21,720 nucleotides of DNA from Fomitopsis serialis (taxonomy: Eukaryota > Basidiomycota > Agaricomycetes > Polyporales > Fomitopsidaceae). Below are positions 1-9,250 of this stretch, one piece after another. A model generated the notes under the pieces. That model was not told the DNA's origin and did not search any database. It saw only the letters and a program-made list of their open reading frames with translations. The translations under genes and the position numbers were made by a program. The stretch spans positions 1 through 21,720 of the forward strand of contig NW_025955536.1 in the NCBI RefSeq assembly GCF_022376445.1. The letters run 5' to 3'. Positions within the stretch are counted from its first letter, which is position 1; the number at the start of each line of letters is the position of its first letter.

Positions 1-552
1 GATATCATCAAGATAGACGTGATACGCACCAGGGTGATCGTACCGAACATAAGGGCATCCTTCCACCGGTCGTCCATCCCCACGTCCAACTCGGCTCTCC
101 GCCGCTGCTTCGCCTTCCACATGGCCGTGCTCAAGCTATGGTAGTCCGGTCGCAGCTCACTCGGCGAGCCGCTCTCCGCGTCAGCCATCCTGTTCGCCTT
201 GCCCGAGAGCACGGAGTAGGCCGCGCTGATCGCTTGGAAGCGTGCGTGGGCGGTCTCCGGTGGGACGGCACGGCTGATTGCAGAGTCGGGGTGGTAGATG
301 CGCACGAGGTCGTAGTCTGGCACACCCCCGTATGAGAGCGAAGTCAATATGAGGATGATTGTACGCACACCGAGTCTTCACCTCGTCTCGGGTCGCACTG
401 GGCGGGAGGTGGAAGATCTGGTGAGGCGTAGGGTGTGCCATCGTCGGAAAAGGGAAAGGGTTGGCACTGCTGGAAACATGCCTGGGTCCGAGGGAACGAC
501 ACGAGCGGAAAACAGTGGGTCGCACCAACCGCAATGATGTGGAAGGTAACAT
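1..552 (-). CDS. J-domain (DnaJ-like) protein, probably mitochondrial; 3' end outside window
   Basis: Two exons are visible: 552-369 and 316 to beyond base 1, with a 52-nt intron (368-317, donor GTGCGT, acceptor CCAG) joined in phase 1. The N-terminus (about residues 1-30) has several Arg and Ser and no acidic residue, as in a mitochondrial presequence. The J domain starts near residue 40 (HQIFHLPPSATRDEVKTR) and continues across the intron to the helix II/III loop HPD at residues 70-72, the motif that stimulates Hsp70 ATPase. Helix III follows (ARFQAISAAYSVLSG), then a basic stretch (WKAKQRRRAEL). The last visible residues (LMFGTITLVRITSIL) may begin a membrane segment. Small single-J-domain proteins of this layout are common in fungi and act as Hsp70 co-chaperones; the client is unknown. 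The start at 552 is the first ATG in frame. Localisation is inferred; the J domain is seen directly. Confidence 0.85.
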
Positions 553-810
553 AATTGCAGCTTTTGCATGAAAGTGTGGACGCCAGGAGATCGGCTCGAC
601 ACTCGCTCAAGCGCCCGGATCTCAGATCGGAACCTCACCCATGTGCGGAACTTCCGAGTTGGACGCGTCGACCTTTGCCAGTTAATGTAGTACTCAAAGT
701 CTATATTCAGAAACTTGAAGCGGTACGTGTCAGTCAGTTCGTTCGCTAATAGTACGCTACACGCCGATGGACGTAAGAGTCAATTGCGGCTATGCTGCCC
801 GGCAGAGCTC

Positions 811-1512
811 TCAAACTGGAAGACGACCCCCCGTATGTGTTCCCGTTCTCTCTGTCTCCTCCTTCTCATACTGCTCTAGTTTCTCCTTATGCCATTGTTC
901 TTCATCTGGCCTGAGCCCTCCCGAAAGAAACACATCCACCAGGGCCAGTCCTACGCGGTTCTCGATGTCTTCGGCAGCCATGAGCGTCGCAGAGACTTTA
1001 TTCTTGGTGAGGATGTTCCCCGTTTTCTCGTCAATCTTCCAAATTTCGAGGTGGAAGCCCAGCGCGCCTGGATTCCTGCGCGCTCCAGCGGAGACAACGT
1101 TCTGCAGCATCCCGATGCCGCCAACGGCGAGGAGATACCACCCCCCGTCTTCAATACTCTGAACCACCATGAAGTGCAAGATCCTAAGCACAGTCAAGAC
1201 GCATATAGCCACTGCTGTTAGGCGTGATGGCACGATGCGTCCCGCGACGAGATCCTCTAGCTTGCATCCGCACCCCTCGTTCTTGATGACATTGACATGC
1301 GAGCTGCCGTAGGCAGACCACCTCGATTTTCTTGGATTCCACGTCGCGAACACATCACATCTCCGCCCTCCATAGGGGAAGAGCAGTGTTGAGCTGCGCT
1401 CCATGGTGTTAATGTCGATCATCCAGCTGTCCTGCACATCTCCGGGGATGCATGAAATCCCGATTTGTAGGACAATCATGAAAATGCTGGCCAGACCCGG
1501 CGTGGTTGCCTC
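811..1512 (-). CDS. C-terminal part of a fungal multi-pass membrane protein of unknown function (5' part missing or not found)
   Basis: One open stretch runs from a likely splice acceptor (CTTCAG ending at 1513) to TGA at 811-813. The first ATG in it is at 1479, but the family-like frame already covers 1512-1480, so an upstream exon is expected. The C-terminal half resembles a large group of uncharacterised Agaricomycete membrane proteins: a hydrophobic helix (SRLTAVAICVLTVLRIL), then GGWYLLAVGGIGMLQNV, AGARRNPGALGFHLE, and an end region GLALVDVFLSGGLRPDEEQW. The middle section (about 30-75 residues after the ATG) fits the family poorly and may be degenerate. I found no convincing upstream exon in 1513-2260, where members of this group normally have several membrane segments. 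It is either a gene with diverged 5' exons or a truncated remnant. Function cannot be assigned. Confidence 0.55.
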   Translation of the reverse strand, partial: EATTPGLASIFMIVLQIGISCIPGDVQDSWMIDINTMERSSTLLFPYGGRRCDVFATWNPRKSRWSAYGSSHVNVIKNEGCGCKLEDLVAGRIVPSRLTAVAICVLTVLRILHFMVVQSIEDGGWYLLAVGGIGMLQNVVSAGARRNPGALGFHLEIWKIDEKTGNILTKNKVSATLMAAEDIENRVGLALVDVFLSGGLRPDEEQWHKEKLEQYEKEETERTGTHTGGRLPV

Positions 1513-2260
1513 CTGAAGCGACTAGGATCCTGTGTCCGGATCAGAAGGGTGGGTTCACTATGCTACTTATGTGACCTCATACTTAGGACCACACATATTG
1601 AATTCTAGTTCTGACACATCAAAGCTGCAGGGCTTCATCTTCCAAGGCACCATGACTAACATTCCCGAAGGGTGATAACACGCGATACGAACTTGCACCA
1701 AGACTGGCGATGTGGAAGCAGTTTGAGCACTACACAGCGCTGATGCCGCAACATGAATAGGTGTTTAGCGCGGAACGATGACATCGGCGCACACCATATC
1801 TATGGTACACAGTCGCACCAGACCAACGTGGTTCATGGCATACGTCCACACATCGCTGGCCTGTACAAGGTTCTAGGAAGTGATCGGACATAGGCTGTCA
1901 AGACTTACTGTGTCCAGCCCCAAACCGCATGACACGTTCATTCGAAGTTCGAAGCGATATTAACGCCGGCCTTCTTTTGCAGACCCTTCGAAGGTGCGTT
2001 CGTCGCCGCAGCTTGTGTACCGGTACGTCTGTGACACCCCAGCCACGAATGAGACTATTCCTTATGCCTTGGTTAATCTAGCCTGCGTTCTGAGATGCTA
2101 GGCACCTGGTAGGCGCATCGCGCTCGTGTATGCAATATATACGGCAATACCACCTGCTATAATCACTACTGATGAACTATGATCTCTCAACCAGAGTACC
2201 TTAGCTCCGTCTGTGGAGTCTTTATACTAAGTCTCAACAATGTTATTTCCCCATTGTAAG
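1513..2260. other. About 750 bases with no supported gene
   Basis: No open frame here resembles a known family on either strand. It should contain the upstream exons of the minus-strand membrane protein gene, but I could not find any. Its right edge is the junction where sequence similar to RPS2 exon 3 starts abruptly. Confidence 0.5.
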
Positions 2261-2368
2261 CCTTCCTAATGAGTCCCGACCTTTGGCGCGAGATCCCTGT
2301 GTCCGAGTACCCTTACGACGAGCACAGTGCGCATTCTTCAGCTTGCGGCAGGCAAGAAAGCGTACTAT
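2261..2368 (+). pseudogene. RPS2 (uS5) 3'-exon fragment, broken
   Basis: The sequence corresponds to most of RPS2 exon 3 (15666-15769). The first residues of the exon and everything upstream are missing. It reads [19 protein letters not shown], with Lys to Glu relative to the intact gene. One extra T in GCGCATTCTTCAGC (intact gene: GCGCATCTTCAGC) then shifts the frame, and the TAG stop has become TAT. There is no start codon context, no promoter and no upstream exon, so it cannot make uS5. It is a passenger of the duplication and marks which copy is derived. Confidence 0.93.
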
Positions 2369-2969
2369 ATATTTCCGAGGAAGGCGGGATGTCTTGTTGC
2401 ATGTCGTTAAAATCATCTCGTTGTTATGTTCATTATGCTAGGCATGCCTGGCACGCATTGTACTGTCACACATCGACTTGATTGCTGTGGTGTTTTGATG
2501 AAGTGCTCCGTTCCACATCTGTCAGGCCGTGAGGGTATCATATTGTTGTGCCCACAGGTCTTGATACAGTGTTTTCACGACATCGGCGTGGCATCTGAAC
2601 GTGAATATCACTGCAAAGAGTCGACGACCAGCGGTGAGTCGGCAACAGGTCGGCATTTCATTAAGCTGAGTACCAAAGATCATCAATCCCGATCTGTCCT
2701 AGTGAGACGATCTGGGAGTGGCAGATCACTTACCGGCAGCCACCGTGACGCCGCCACTGAACTCAAGCAGTCGACTCTATTCCCAGGTCTGTATCAGGGT
2801 TTATGCCCTGTTCTGTATTCACTTCACTTCCCAATGGTAATCATGCCATGACTGTCTCCTCCTCCGGACTTCTGGTGCGGTTGCATTCACACCCAATAGA
2901 GCACTACTGGCATTCAGGGCCACCGTTGGGACTCGTGCTAACAGTACCAGTCACAAGCTTCAAGCTTTA

Positions 2970-3297
2970 CAGTCGTTTGCATAATGGTTGTCGCATGTGC
3001 GCGACGAGCGTCGAGCATCTTGTTTGGCCTTCTTTGGCAATGGCTGGCCCCGACGCACCCACCGGTCAGTCCCGTTACCTTTGCAGAGTGCGCAGAGCGG
3101 GCCCGTGTCAATTTTCTCTCAACATTGGCCACGATATCAAGAGCACCTAGCCTGAGCCCTCGTCACGAAAGATGGAGAGTATCTAGCGCAATTCCAGGTA
3201 TTCCGGACGAGGGTTGCGGGTCGTCCTGCCGTGGCGGATGTGGGGGGAGCCACAGCCGCTGGGAAACGCGAAACGACAACCATTTTGCCGATGATTG
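2970..3297. mobile_element. MITE-like insertion with TA target duplication (328 bp)
   Basis: The element is bounded by inverted arms at 2970-2993 and 3274-3297 that match at 19 of 24 positions, the inner 11 perfectly (AATGGTTGTCG). It starts CAGTCG and is flanked on both sides by TA (2968-2969 and 3298-3299). The right copy of the duplicated segment lacks it: there CTTTACACCCAAAT runs straight through, while here CTTTA precedes and TATGCCCAAAT follows the insert. TA duplication and a CAGT terminus are typical of Tc1/mariner/pogo-type non-autonomous elements. No transposase frame is present. The superfamily assignment is inference; the filled and empty sites are seen directly. Confidence 0.8.
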
Positions 3298-3387
3298 TAT
3301 GCCCAAATATACAGTGACCTTTAGTTGTGAATTCATGCGTGTCCGGTGACTTTGCTCACTCGTTTACAGAGCCTTCCTTTCGATACC

Positions 3388-5958
3388 ATGGGCGAAGAAT
3401 TGCTGCAAGTTCGTCTTCCGTCTGAAGGGCTGAACAATTCACAAACTCGTCCTTCAGGTCACCGACCCGAGCCTCTCGTACATTATACTGGGAGGCTTCG
3501 TAGTCATTGTACGTATCTCAGTTCCGCCCTGTGCCCCGTAGCAGCCTCCTCCAAAGCGGTGTTTACCGCCGTCTGAGCAGTAATCGCTGTTGACTTACGG
3601 CATTCATAGTTTAGCATGGTGTCGCTGCTTGTCAAAGAGAAGGTACGCCACTTGACCATATTCCAAGAGACTCAACGGCTGAAGCCCCTCGCTATCGCTA
3701 GTTATACATCAACGAGGTCGTGCTCGGGACCGCATTCGGCATCATCATTGGGCCCTACTGTGCAAACGCATTCGACCCGAGATCATGGGGCGATCACACC
3801 AACGCCATTACTCTGGAAGTAATGCGGGTCGTCCTCGCTATCGGCCTGTTCGCCATTGGCGTAGAGCTGCCGCAGTCGTACATGGCGGATCATGCGAAGT
3901 CGCTCCTCGTCATGGTTGTTCCCACTATGGCGTTCGGTTGGATAGTCGTTGCGAGTAAGTCTGTTCATCGATGTGGTAGGTCACTTTACATTGATGACAT
4001 TGGTCACCCGATAGCGGTCATATATTTGCTGTTCCCGTCCTACAACTACATCTCGGCACTAGTCATAGCGGCCTGCTTGACACCTACCGACCCTATCATC
4101 AGTGCGGCCATAGTTGGTACGAAGATTCACTCTCAAGTCCCGTATGTATAGACCTAATCCCTTACAGGTGGCAAGTTTGCCCTGACGCATGTACCACCCA
4201 ACTTGCGCCGGATTTTGTCTGCAGAGTCTGCCGCCAATGACGGACTCGCGTATCCCTTCTTGAGCATCTCCATCTACCTGACCCTCGAGAGCTCGCGGAC
4301 AACGGCAATTGGGAAATGGTTCCTCATAGGCTGGCTATGTAAGTCCGATAATCGCATAGCCTCTACCCATCCTCGCTAACATACTGTACAGACGAGGTCA
4401 TCCTGGGCACTGTGCTTGGAGCTGTGCTAGGTACGCCGGTCTGTGGATGACACTCGCCGCCTACTCACGCCTACACGGCCAGGCATACTGTTTTGCAGGC
4501 TTATGAAGATATCCTATCGCAAGGGATTCATAGATCGCGAGTCATACGTCGCACAATACCTCTCACTTGCGTTGTTCACGATCGGAATCGTGAGTACCCT
4601 AGGAAGCGATGACCTCCTCGCCGCTTTTGCCGCGGGTGCGTGAGCCATCTACTGTCCTCATCTCGCTGCTAATCATTGTGTACCATGTTTTAGGCACTGC
4701 CATTAGTTGGGACGGGCATTTCAATGACCTGACGGAGAACGAGGTGTTTTCGTCAGTCATTGACTTGCTCCTCAACTGCGCATGCTTCGTGTACATCGGC
4801 GCTTGGCTGCCCTTCGACCAGTACAACCGGCCTGACCTGGGCATCACGCCGTGGAGGCTGGTGGTCTTGTTCATCGTTATTCTCTTAATCCGGCGCATCC
4901 CGCCTCTGCTCTTGCTCTTCAAGTGGGTGCCTGAGATTGTCAACTGGCGTGAGGCACTGTTCTCTGGACACTTCGGTACGTAGCTGATATCAGTGGCGCG
5001 TGTCTCAATGCTGACCTCATGCATCGCAGGACCAGTTAGTACCTCACTGTTCCACCCTGCATTTCTGGCCCTCATCTCCGCAGATGGGCGTCGGAGCTGT
5101 CTTCGTGTCCACTCTAGCAGCCACCAGACTCCCGACGCCACACAACCCTCCAGAGAATCAGGCTGAGCTGCTGGCCGCATCCATACAGACCGTTGTCTCA
5201 TTTGTCGTGCTTGGTTCCATCATCGTCCGTAAGAACATGCAGTGTTTCGAGCAGCACGCCTCTCTGACTCTCTGTAGATGGCCTGTCCATACCTTTCTTC
5301 TCCTTCGGCAAGAACATGCGGACACGCACACTCTCCGTTACGCACACATGGACGCCTCGTCACAGTGCCATCCCCGACTGGCTTCTGGGAGCTCGCCGTG
5401 CACTCGTAGAGAACCCGCGTTCCGTCTTCACCAGCAAGGATCCGGAGCAAGGCCATGAAATGAGGGTGCGCGAGGCGGAGACTCTGCCTGACGGACACAC
5501 GGTATCGCACGTTGCCAGTGTTCAGTCTGAAAGGGTCGAGCCCACCCCGGATGGCCACGGTATTTCTTCCGCGTTCGCCCGTCCGGACATGGCTCGACAA
5601 GGCTCCGGAGTCACGGCGCGGACGAGCCAGGTAGACACCCACGTCTATCAATGTCGCCAACGGCATACATGCTGACCATTTCTCTGCGGCCCAGATTCGC
5701 CTCGACCATGGCCCTGCGGCGCTTCGCGAACCTGGCCCCGACTACAAGCCTGAGTCAAACTCGGAGTCTGCCAGCCTGCGTACCCCGAGATCGATTCGCC
5801 TCGACCAGAGCTCTGCTTCCGTCTTGCATGCACCTGAAGCCATGGATGGAAGCCGGTCTGGTGCGGTGACTCCGAACAAGATTCAATCCGTAGAAGTGCG
5901 CGAGGTAGTTACGGCGGATGCAGAGCCTGCGTATGATACGGAGTCATCACAGCAATGA
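3388..5958 (+). CDS. Na+(K+)/H+ antiporter, Nha1/Sod2 type, copy A (derived duplicate)
   Basis: Thirteen exons: 3388-3408, 3458-3508, 3610-3642, 3702-3954, 4015-4116, 4168-4338, 4392-4430, 4483-4635, 4694-4975, 5030-5034, 5084-5228, 5278-5630, 5695-5958. They join in frame to 623 residues. The membrane core has the cation/proton antiporter signatures LTPTDPIISAAIVG (T144-D145-P146) and SAESAANDGLAYPF (N177-D178), the acidic pair region needed for cation exchange in fungal Sod2/Nha1. It also has FDPRSWGDHTNAITLEV, LGSDDLLAAFAAG and GHFGPMGVGAVFVSTLA. A hydrophilic cytosolic tail follows residue ~450. The family exports Na+, K+ or Li+ from the cytosol across the plasma membrane. Exon 10 is only 5 nt. 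Exon 8 must use the weak acceptor at 4482, because the better-looking one at 4498 leads to a stop. Compared with copy B, the tail lacks 7 residues in one place and 1 in another, and its last residues (DTESSQQ) come from sequence outside the duplication. Confidence 0.9.
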
Positions 5959-6212
5959 TCAGTTCGTTCTCCTGGTAGACCATTCACTTCGCATACCACT
6001 TGTGTCACAGAGGTACGCAACCTCGAGCTTATCTGCGCTGGACATATTCGCCAGCTTTGCAGTGCAACAATACATTACAACACTAAGAGACATTTAGCGA
6101 AGGAGATCTAATGATACAGCCATTTCAAAAGCCCTGCGTATGAATACACGTAGCGAACAAGCAGAGTTGCGCGGAATCCACCACGTCCACTTTGAATGCG
6201 TCCCGATAACAT

Positions 6213-7358
6213 TCACATAATCGTACACCCGTTGTCTTTGTCTTCGAGGCGCCGAGCAATATCGTCGAGACCAAGCACGGGTCCAGTGCCGGTGGGCCGG
6301 CCGTCTAGGTTGACGATGAGGACGCCAGAGTTGTCCGGATCCAGTTCAGCCACGAGGCCTTGCCTATGAGGGATGGGGTGAGTTACGGTGGAAAAGACGT
6401 GAGTGGCACGTACTTCTGCATCAGCTCCCCGATTGCGGGCTTGAGCTTAGCGACGCCGTCTGACGAATGCAAGCCTTTCCCTATGTGGTAGTGTGCGCAC
6501 GATCATGTATGAATGGATGCGGCGCAGAGCAGGAAGCGACATACCGACGATGAGGTGAAGCTTTGCATCCCCTCGGCGACGCGCGGTTTGAATGGCACGC
6601 TCTGAATAGGTGATGGCCTCCTTCACGTACAGTCCGTGCAGGTCAATTTCTCCAGGAGTGCTGTCCTATCAAGTCCATGTTTGCCAACTATATGCGCGTC
6701 AAAAAACAGCATACACTGACCTCATTGTTCTCTACGCGCACGAAAAGGTCAAACGGCATCAGATCACCAAAACCAGAGAGCGCCACACCCGCGCTGAATC
6801 GAAGACATACTGGTAAAGATCCACTCGCTCGCCTGCGCGTTCAAGCGCTCCATCTCCGCCTTGTGCGCCTTGCCCTCGTTGGACATCTCCTTGGCACGCG
6901 CGCCGTTCCCGCTCGAGTACGCCGTGTGGCTCTCCTCGAAGCATTGCGCCATCTTCGAGCCCTGTTCCTTCGCCCGGGCGCGCAGCTCCTGGTAATGAGA
7001 GTCTTGTTGATTCTCATAATTCAGGTTCTGTGGCTCGTTCAAATAGCAGAAAGGGAAGCAAGTTATCGGACAGACGTACCTTGTGCGGCCCGGGTGATTG
7101 ACGGCGCGCAGGCTGCGGCTTTGGTTGAGGAGGAGGGTATTGGGGTTGAGGAGGAGAATATTGGGGCTGAGCAGGCGGGTATTGAGGCTGAGGTCGAGCT
7201 TGCGGTGCTTCGTACGGTTGCTGCGGCCTGGGCCGCGTCACAGGCCGTCCTGGCGGATACTGTTGGGTAGGGCGTTGCTGAGGGTGTTCTCGCTCGTTCT
7301 GATCGCCGCCGCAGATACGATCCCAGAGAGAGCGCAGGAGTGTCGTGAATGCGCCCAT
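6213..7358 (-). CDS. DUF1771-Smr domain protein (nuclease-like, YPL199C type)
   Basis: Six exons: 7358-7080, 7027-6811, 6731-6721, 6665-6545, 6480-6414, 6363-6213; all frames join to 281 residues. Residues 1-93 are a Pro/Gln-rich disordered leader with repeated PQPQYPP units. Residues about 95-160 are DUF1771 (QNLNYENQQDSHYQELRA, KMAQCFEESHTAYSSG, GKAHKAEMERLN). Residues 175 to about 265 are the Smr domain with its two signature motifs, DLHGL (177-181) and VGKGLHS (209-215), then PDNSGVLIVNL. Smr domains bind or cleave structured nucleic acid; in eukaryotes the DUF1771-Smr pair is linked to RNA surveillance at stalled ribosomes in some proteins, but the exact role of this type is not settled. 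The third exon is only 11 nt. The start at 7358 gives the longest frame; no competing upstream ATG was seen. Confidence 0.9.
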
Positions 7359-8278
7359 CTTGCAATCTTATCCGAGTGCGGGAACACGGAGAGACGTGAA
7401 GCAGTCCTTATATGCGCAGACAATGAAAGCCACGAGAGCTGGGGGACCAGGAACAGCCTCGTGCAAGCGAGTTAGGGCGTCAGGAAGTCGTGCCTAGGGA
7501 GCGAGGCAAGCACTGCAAACCGCAGTATATCCGTACACCAGCGTCGACCTGGCTGTGACCGCGAAGAACCTCCAGTAGAGCAGACCGAAGACCGTGCAGG
7601 CCGCGTTCGATGCACGCGGCAGCGATGCCTGCTGTCGGGAGGGACTGTCTGTGGAAGAGGAGCGCAAGCAGGATGGCCGAGCTAGGAAAGTAACCGCCCG
7701 ATCCGCACTGTACACACGCACGTCAAGGTCAGCCGAGGCAGGCTTAAGGTTCGTACTACTTACTCCACTTTCTTGCCGGCTTCGAGGAGGCGATGTCGAG
7801 AGGACGACACTACCCCGAATACATGGTATGAGCGAGGTTTCTACTTTTCCTATGACAACCGTATAACAACACATTGTGGCTCTACTCAAGACCCCTGTAC
7901 AGAGTACATCTACATTACAGGGACAGCGCAAGGTGACCGACAAAACATGGGCATTTAACCTGGTATAGTGGGTGGTGACCACACCTGATTCTAGTCGGGA
8001 TGATAGGAGCGGGTAACCACTGCGAAGCCTGTGCAAGCCGTGTCTCCATCAAAGTTCAGGTAAGAATCTATCTTGCCGCCTTGCAGCGTCATATGGACCC
8101 TGAGGAGACGCATGGATGAATTTGCGGCCTCATGTCTCCAGCGGCCATCCTCGGATAACATGGCAGGGGAAGGTCGACAGGGTGCAGAGAGGGAAGTTGG
8201 AGCCTCCATCGCTGTGTTCTTCGCCTGGGCCATATCCCTCTCCGAGACCCTCCGGACTCATCCATCCTGGCGCGGAGT
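7359..8278. other. About 920 bases with no supported gene
   Basis: There are open frames on the minus strand (7494-8036, 180 codons; 7991-8233, 80 codons), but none resembles a family, has supported splice sites or shows a convincing start. The left part should hold the promoter of the Smr gene. A 7-bp hairpin (CCCTGTA/TACAGGG near 7889) is too weak to interpret. Confidence 0.5.
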
Positions 8279-8668
8279 TCATCGTCTGGTCATGGCAGCG
8301 AGCTCTGCTACACGACTGCAATGCGGTTAGTATCCCATGAAAGTCAGAGATACCGGTAAGTCATACCTCATTGCCGGATGTCCCGGGTGGTAAGCCGGAG
8401 GCATAGCAAGCGGGACAGGGCGCGGCGTGTACGGCGGCAACCCGCTTAACCGATGGTCTCTCGCAGAGGGAATGCTGACCGGGAGCGGCTGCGACTGCGT
8501 CACCTGGCGAGGCAGCGACCCATGCAGGAGGATCGGCGGCTCGTAGACATCCTCCTCCAGCGGATTGAACCGCTCTCCGTTCCGTCGGCAGCGCTTGGAC
8601 TCGTGCGGACTCTGCGGCGTGCAGAGACAGCAGAAGCCGAGCGCGCGGGCAAAGTCATAAAGTACCAT
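8279..8668 (-). CDS. Small Cys- and Pro-rich protein, CCxC...YxPP pair member 1
   Basis: Two exons, 8668-8367 and 8315-8279, give 112 residues. The 51-nt intron (8366-8316) has donor GTATGA, a textbook branch site TACTAAC and acceptor TTGCAG, joined in phase 2. The protein starts MVLYDFARALGFCCLC, followed by an acidic PLEEDVYEPPILL segment and a Pro-rich, presumably disordered C-terminal half ending AAMTRR. I do not recognise a family. The clustered N-terminal cysteines next to hydrophobic residues would suit lipid attachment or metal binding, but that is inference. The next minus-strand frame upstream (9251-9664) encodes a protein of the same layout. The intron signals and the shared motifs are the main evidence that this is a real gene. 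Confidence 0.5.
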
Positions 8669-9250
8669 CGAGCGGCGGTCGTGCGCAGGGCATGAGAGAG
8701 GGCGACGAGGGCAGGCAGACGACCAGGAGGCCGGGGGTTCATATTGTGTTGCGTGCCCCGATTTTTAGGCTTTCCCAGAGCTCTCGATCGCAGTGCTTGC
8801 ACCTTCTAGCGTTCGGCGCAGAGCGCCGAAACGTCTCGGGATGTGCAAGCTTCCCTTGCGAATGGAAGCGGGACTTGCGGGACGCTGCTCATGCATAAGT
8901 CACATCATTGGGCGCGGCCGACACATCAGCCGCACGGTCGGAGCGCATGGGTCTCACCAAGGTCTCACGACAGCATCGTCGTCACACGGAGCGCGGGTGC
9001 GACCGGCGCCCGCTCCTAGTCGAAGTAGCTACAGGGTACCCTCAGTACTAGGCAAGTCGCAATGCAGGTGCTTGGAACTCGACGGTGTTGTATGTACATG
9101 GGGTCACGACGGTACAATTACAGCATTACGCGGTAACGTAAAGGTGGACCCGCTAGAGCTCCTTGAACATTCTACGAATCATCGCATGATCAGCAGCGCT
9201 TGGTCAATCCACATGTCTTCTGCAGGCTGCCCGGCCAACTCGGCTCCATT
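8669..9250. other. About 580 bases with no supported gene
   Basis: It lies between the two CCxC proteins and should hold the promoter of the left one and the 3' UTR of the right one. No coding frame, RNA gene or clear repeat was recognised. Confidence 0.5.

Larger units (their letters stand above)
2261..5936 (+). repeat. Segmental duplication, left (derived) copy
   Basis: This stretch matches 15666-19117 in the same orientation: the 3' end of RPS2, the RPS2-antiporter intergenic region, and the antiporter gene including its introns. The match starts at about 2261 inside an RPS2 coding exon (shared CCTTCCT, then GCGAGATCCCTGTGTCC) and ends at about 5936 within the last antiporter exon, 20-odd bases before the copy A stop. 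Upstream of 2261 there is no similarity to the RPS2 intron that precedes this exon in the right copy. I counted about 16 differences over the 253 bases of exon 4. Intergenic bases 2369-3387 contain no gene, but hold the insertion at 2970-3297. Confidence 0.93.

Noticed and set aside
4599..5201. Minus-strand frame of 200 codons, with a counterpart at 17743-18180
   Set aside because: It is antisense to conserved antiporter exons and crosses their introns; its presence in both copies follows from the duplication.
6677..7270. Plus-strand frame of 197 codons
   Set aside because: It is the shadow of the Pro/Gln-rich and DUF1771 exons of the Smr gene on the other strand.
7494..8036. Minus-strand frame of 180 codons with one hydrophobic stretch
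   Set aside because: No recognised motif or convincing start; it could be chance or a diverged exon.
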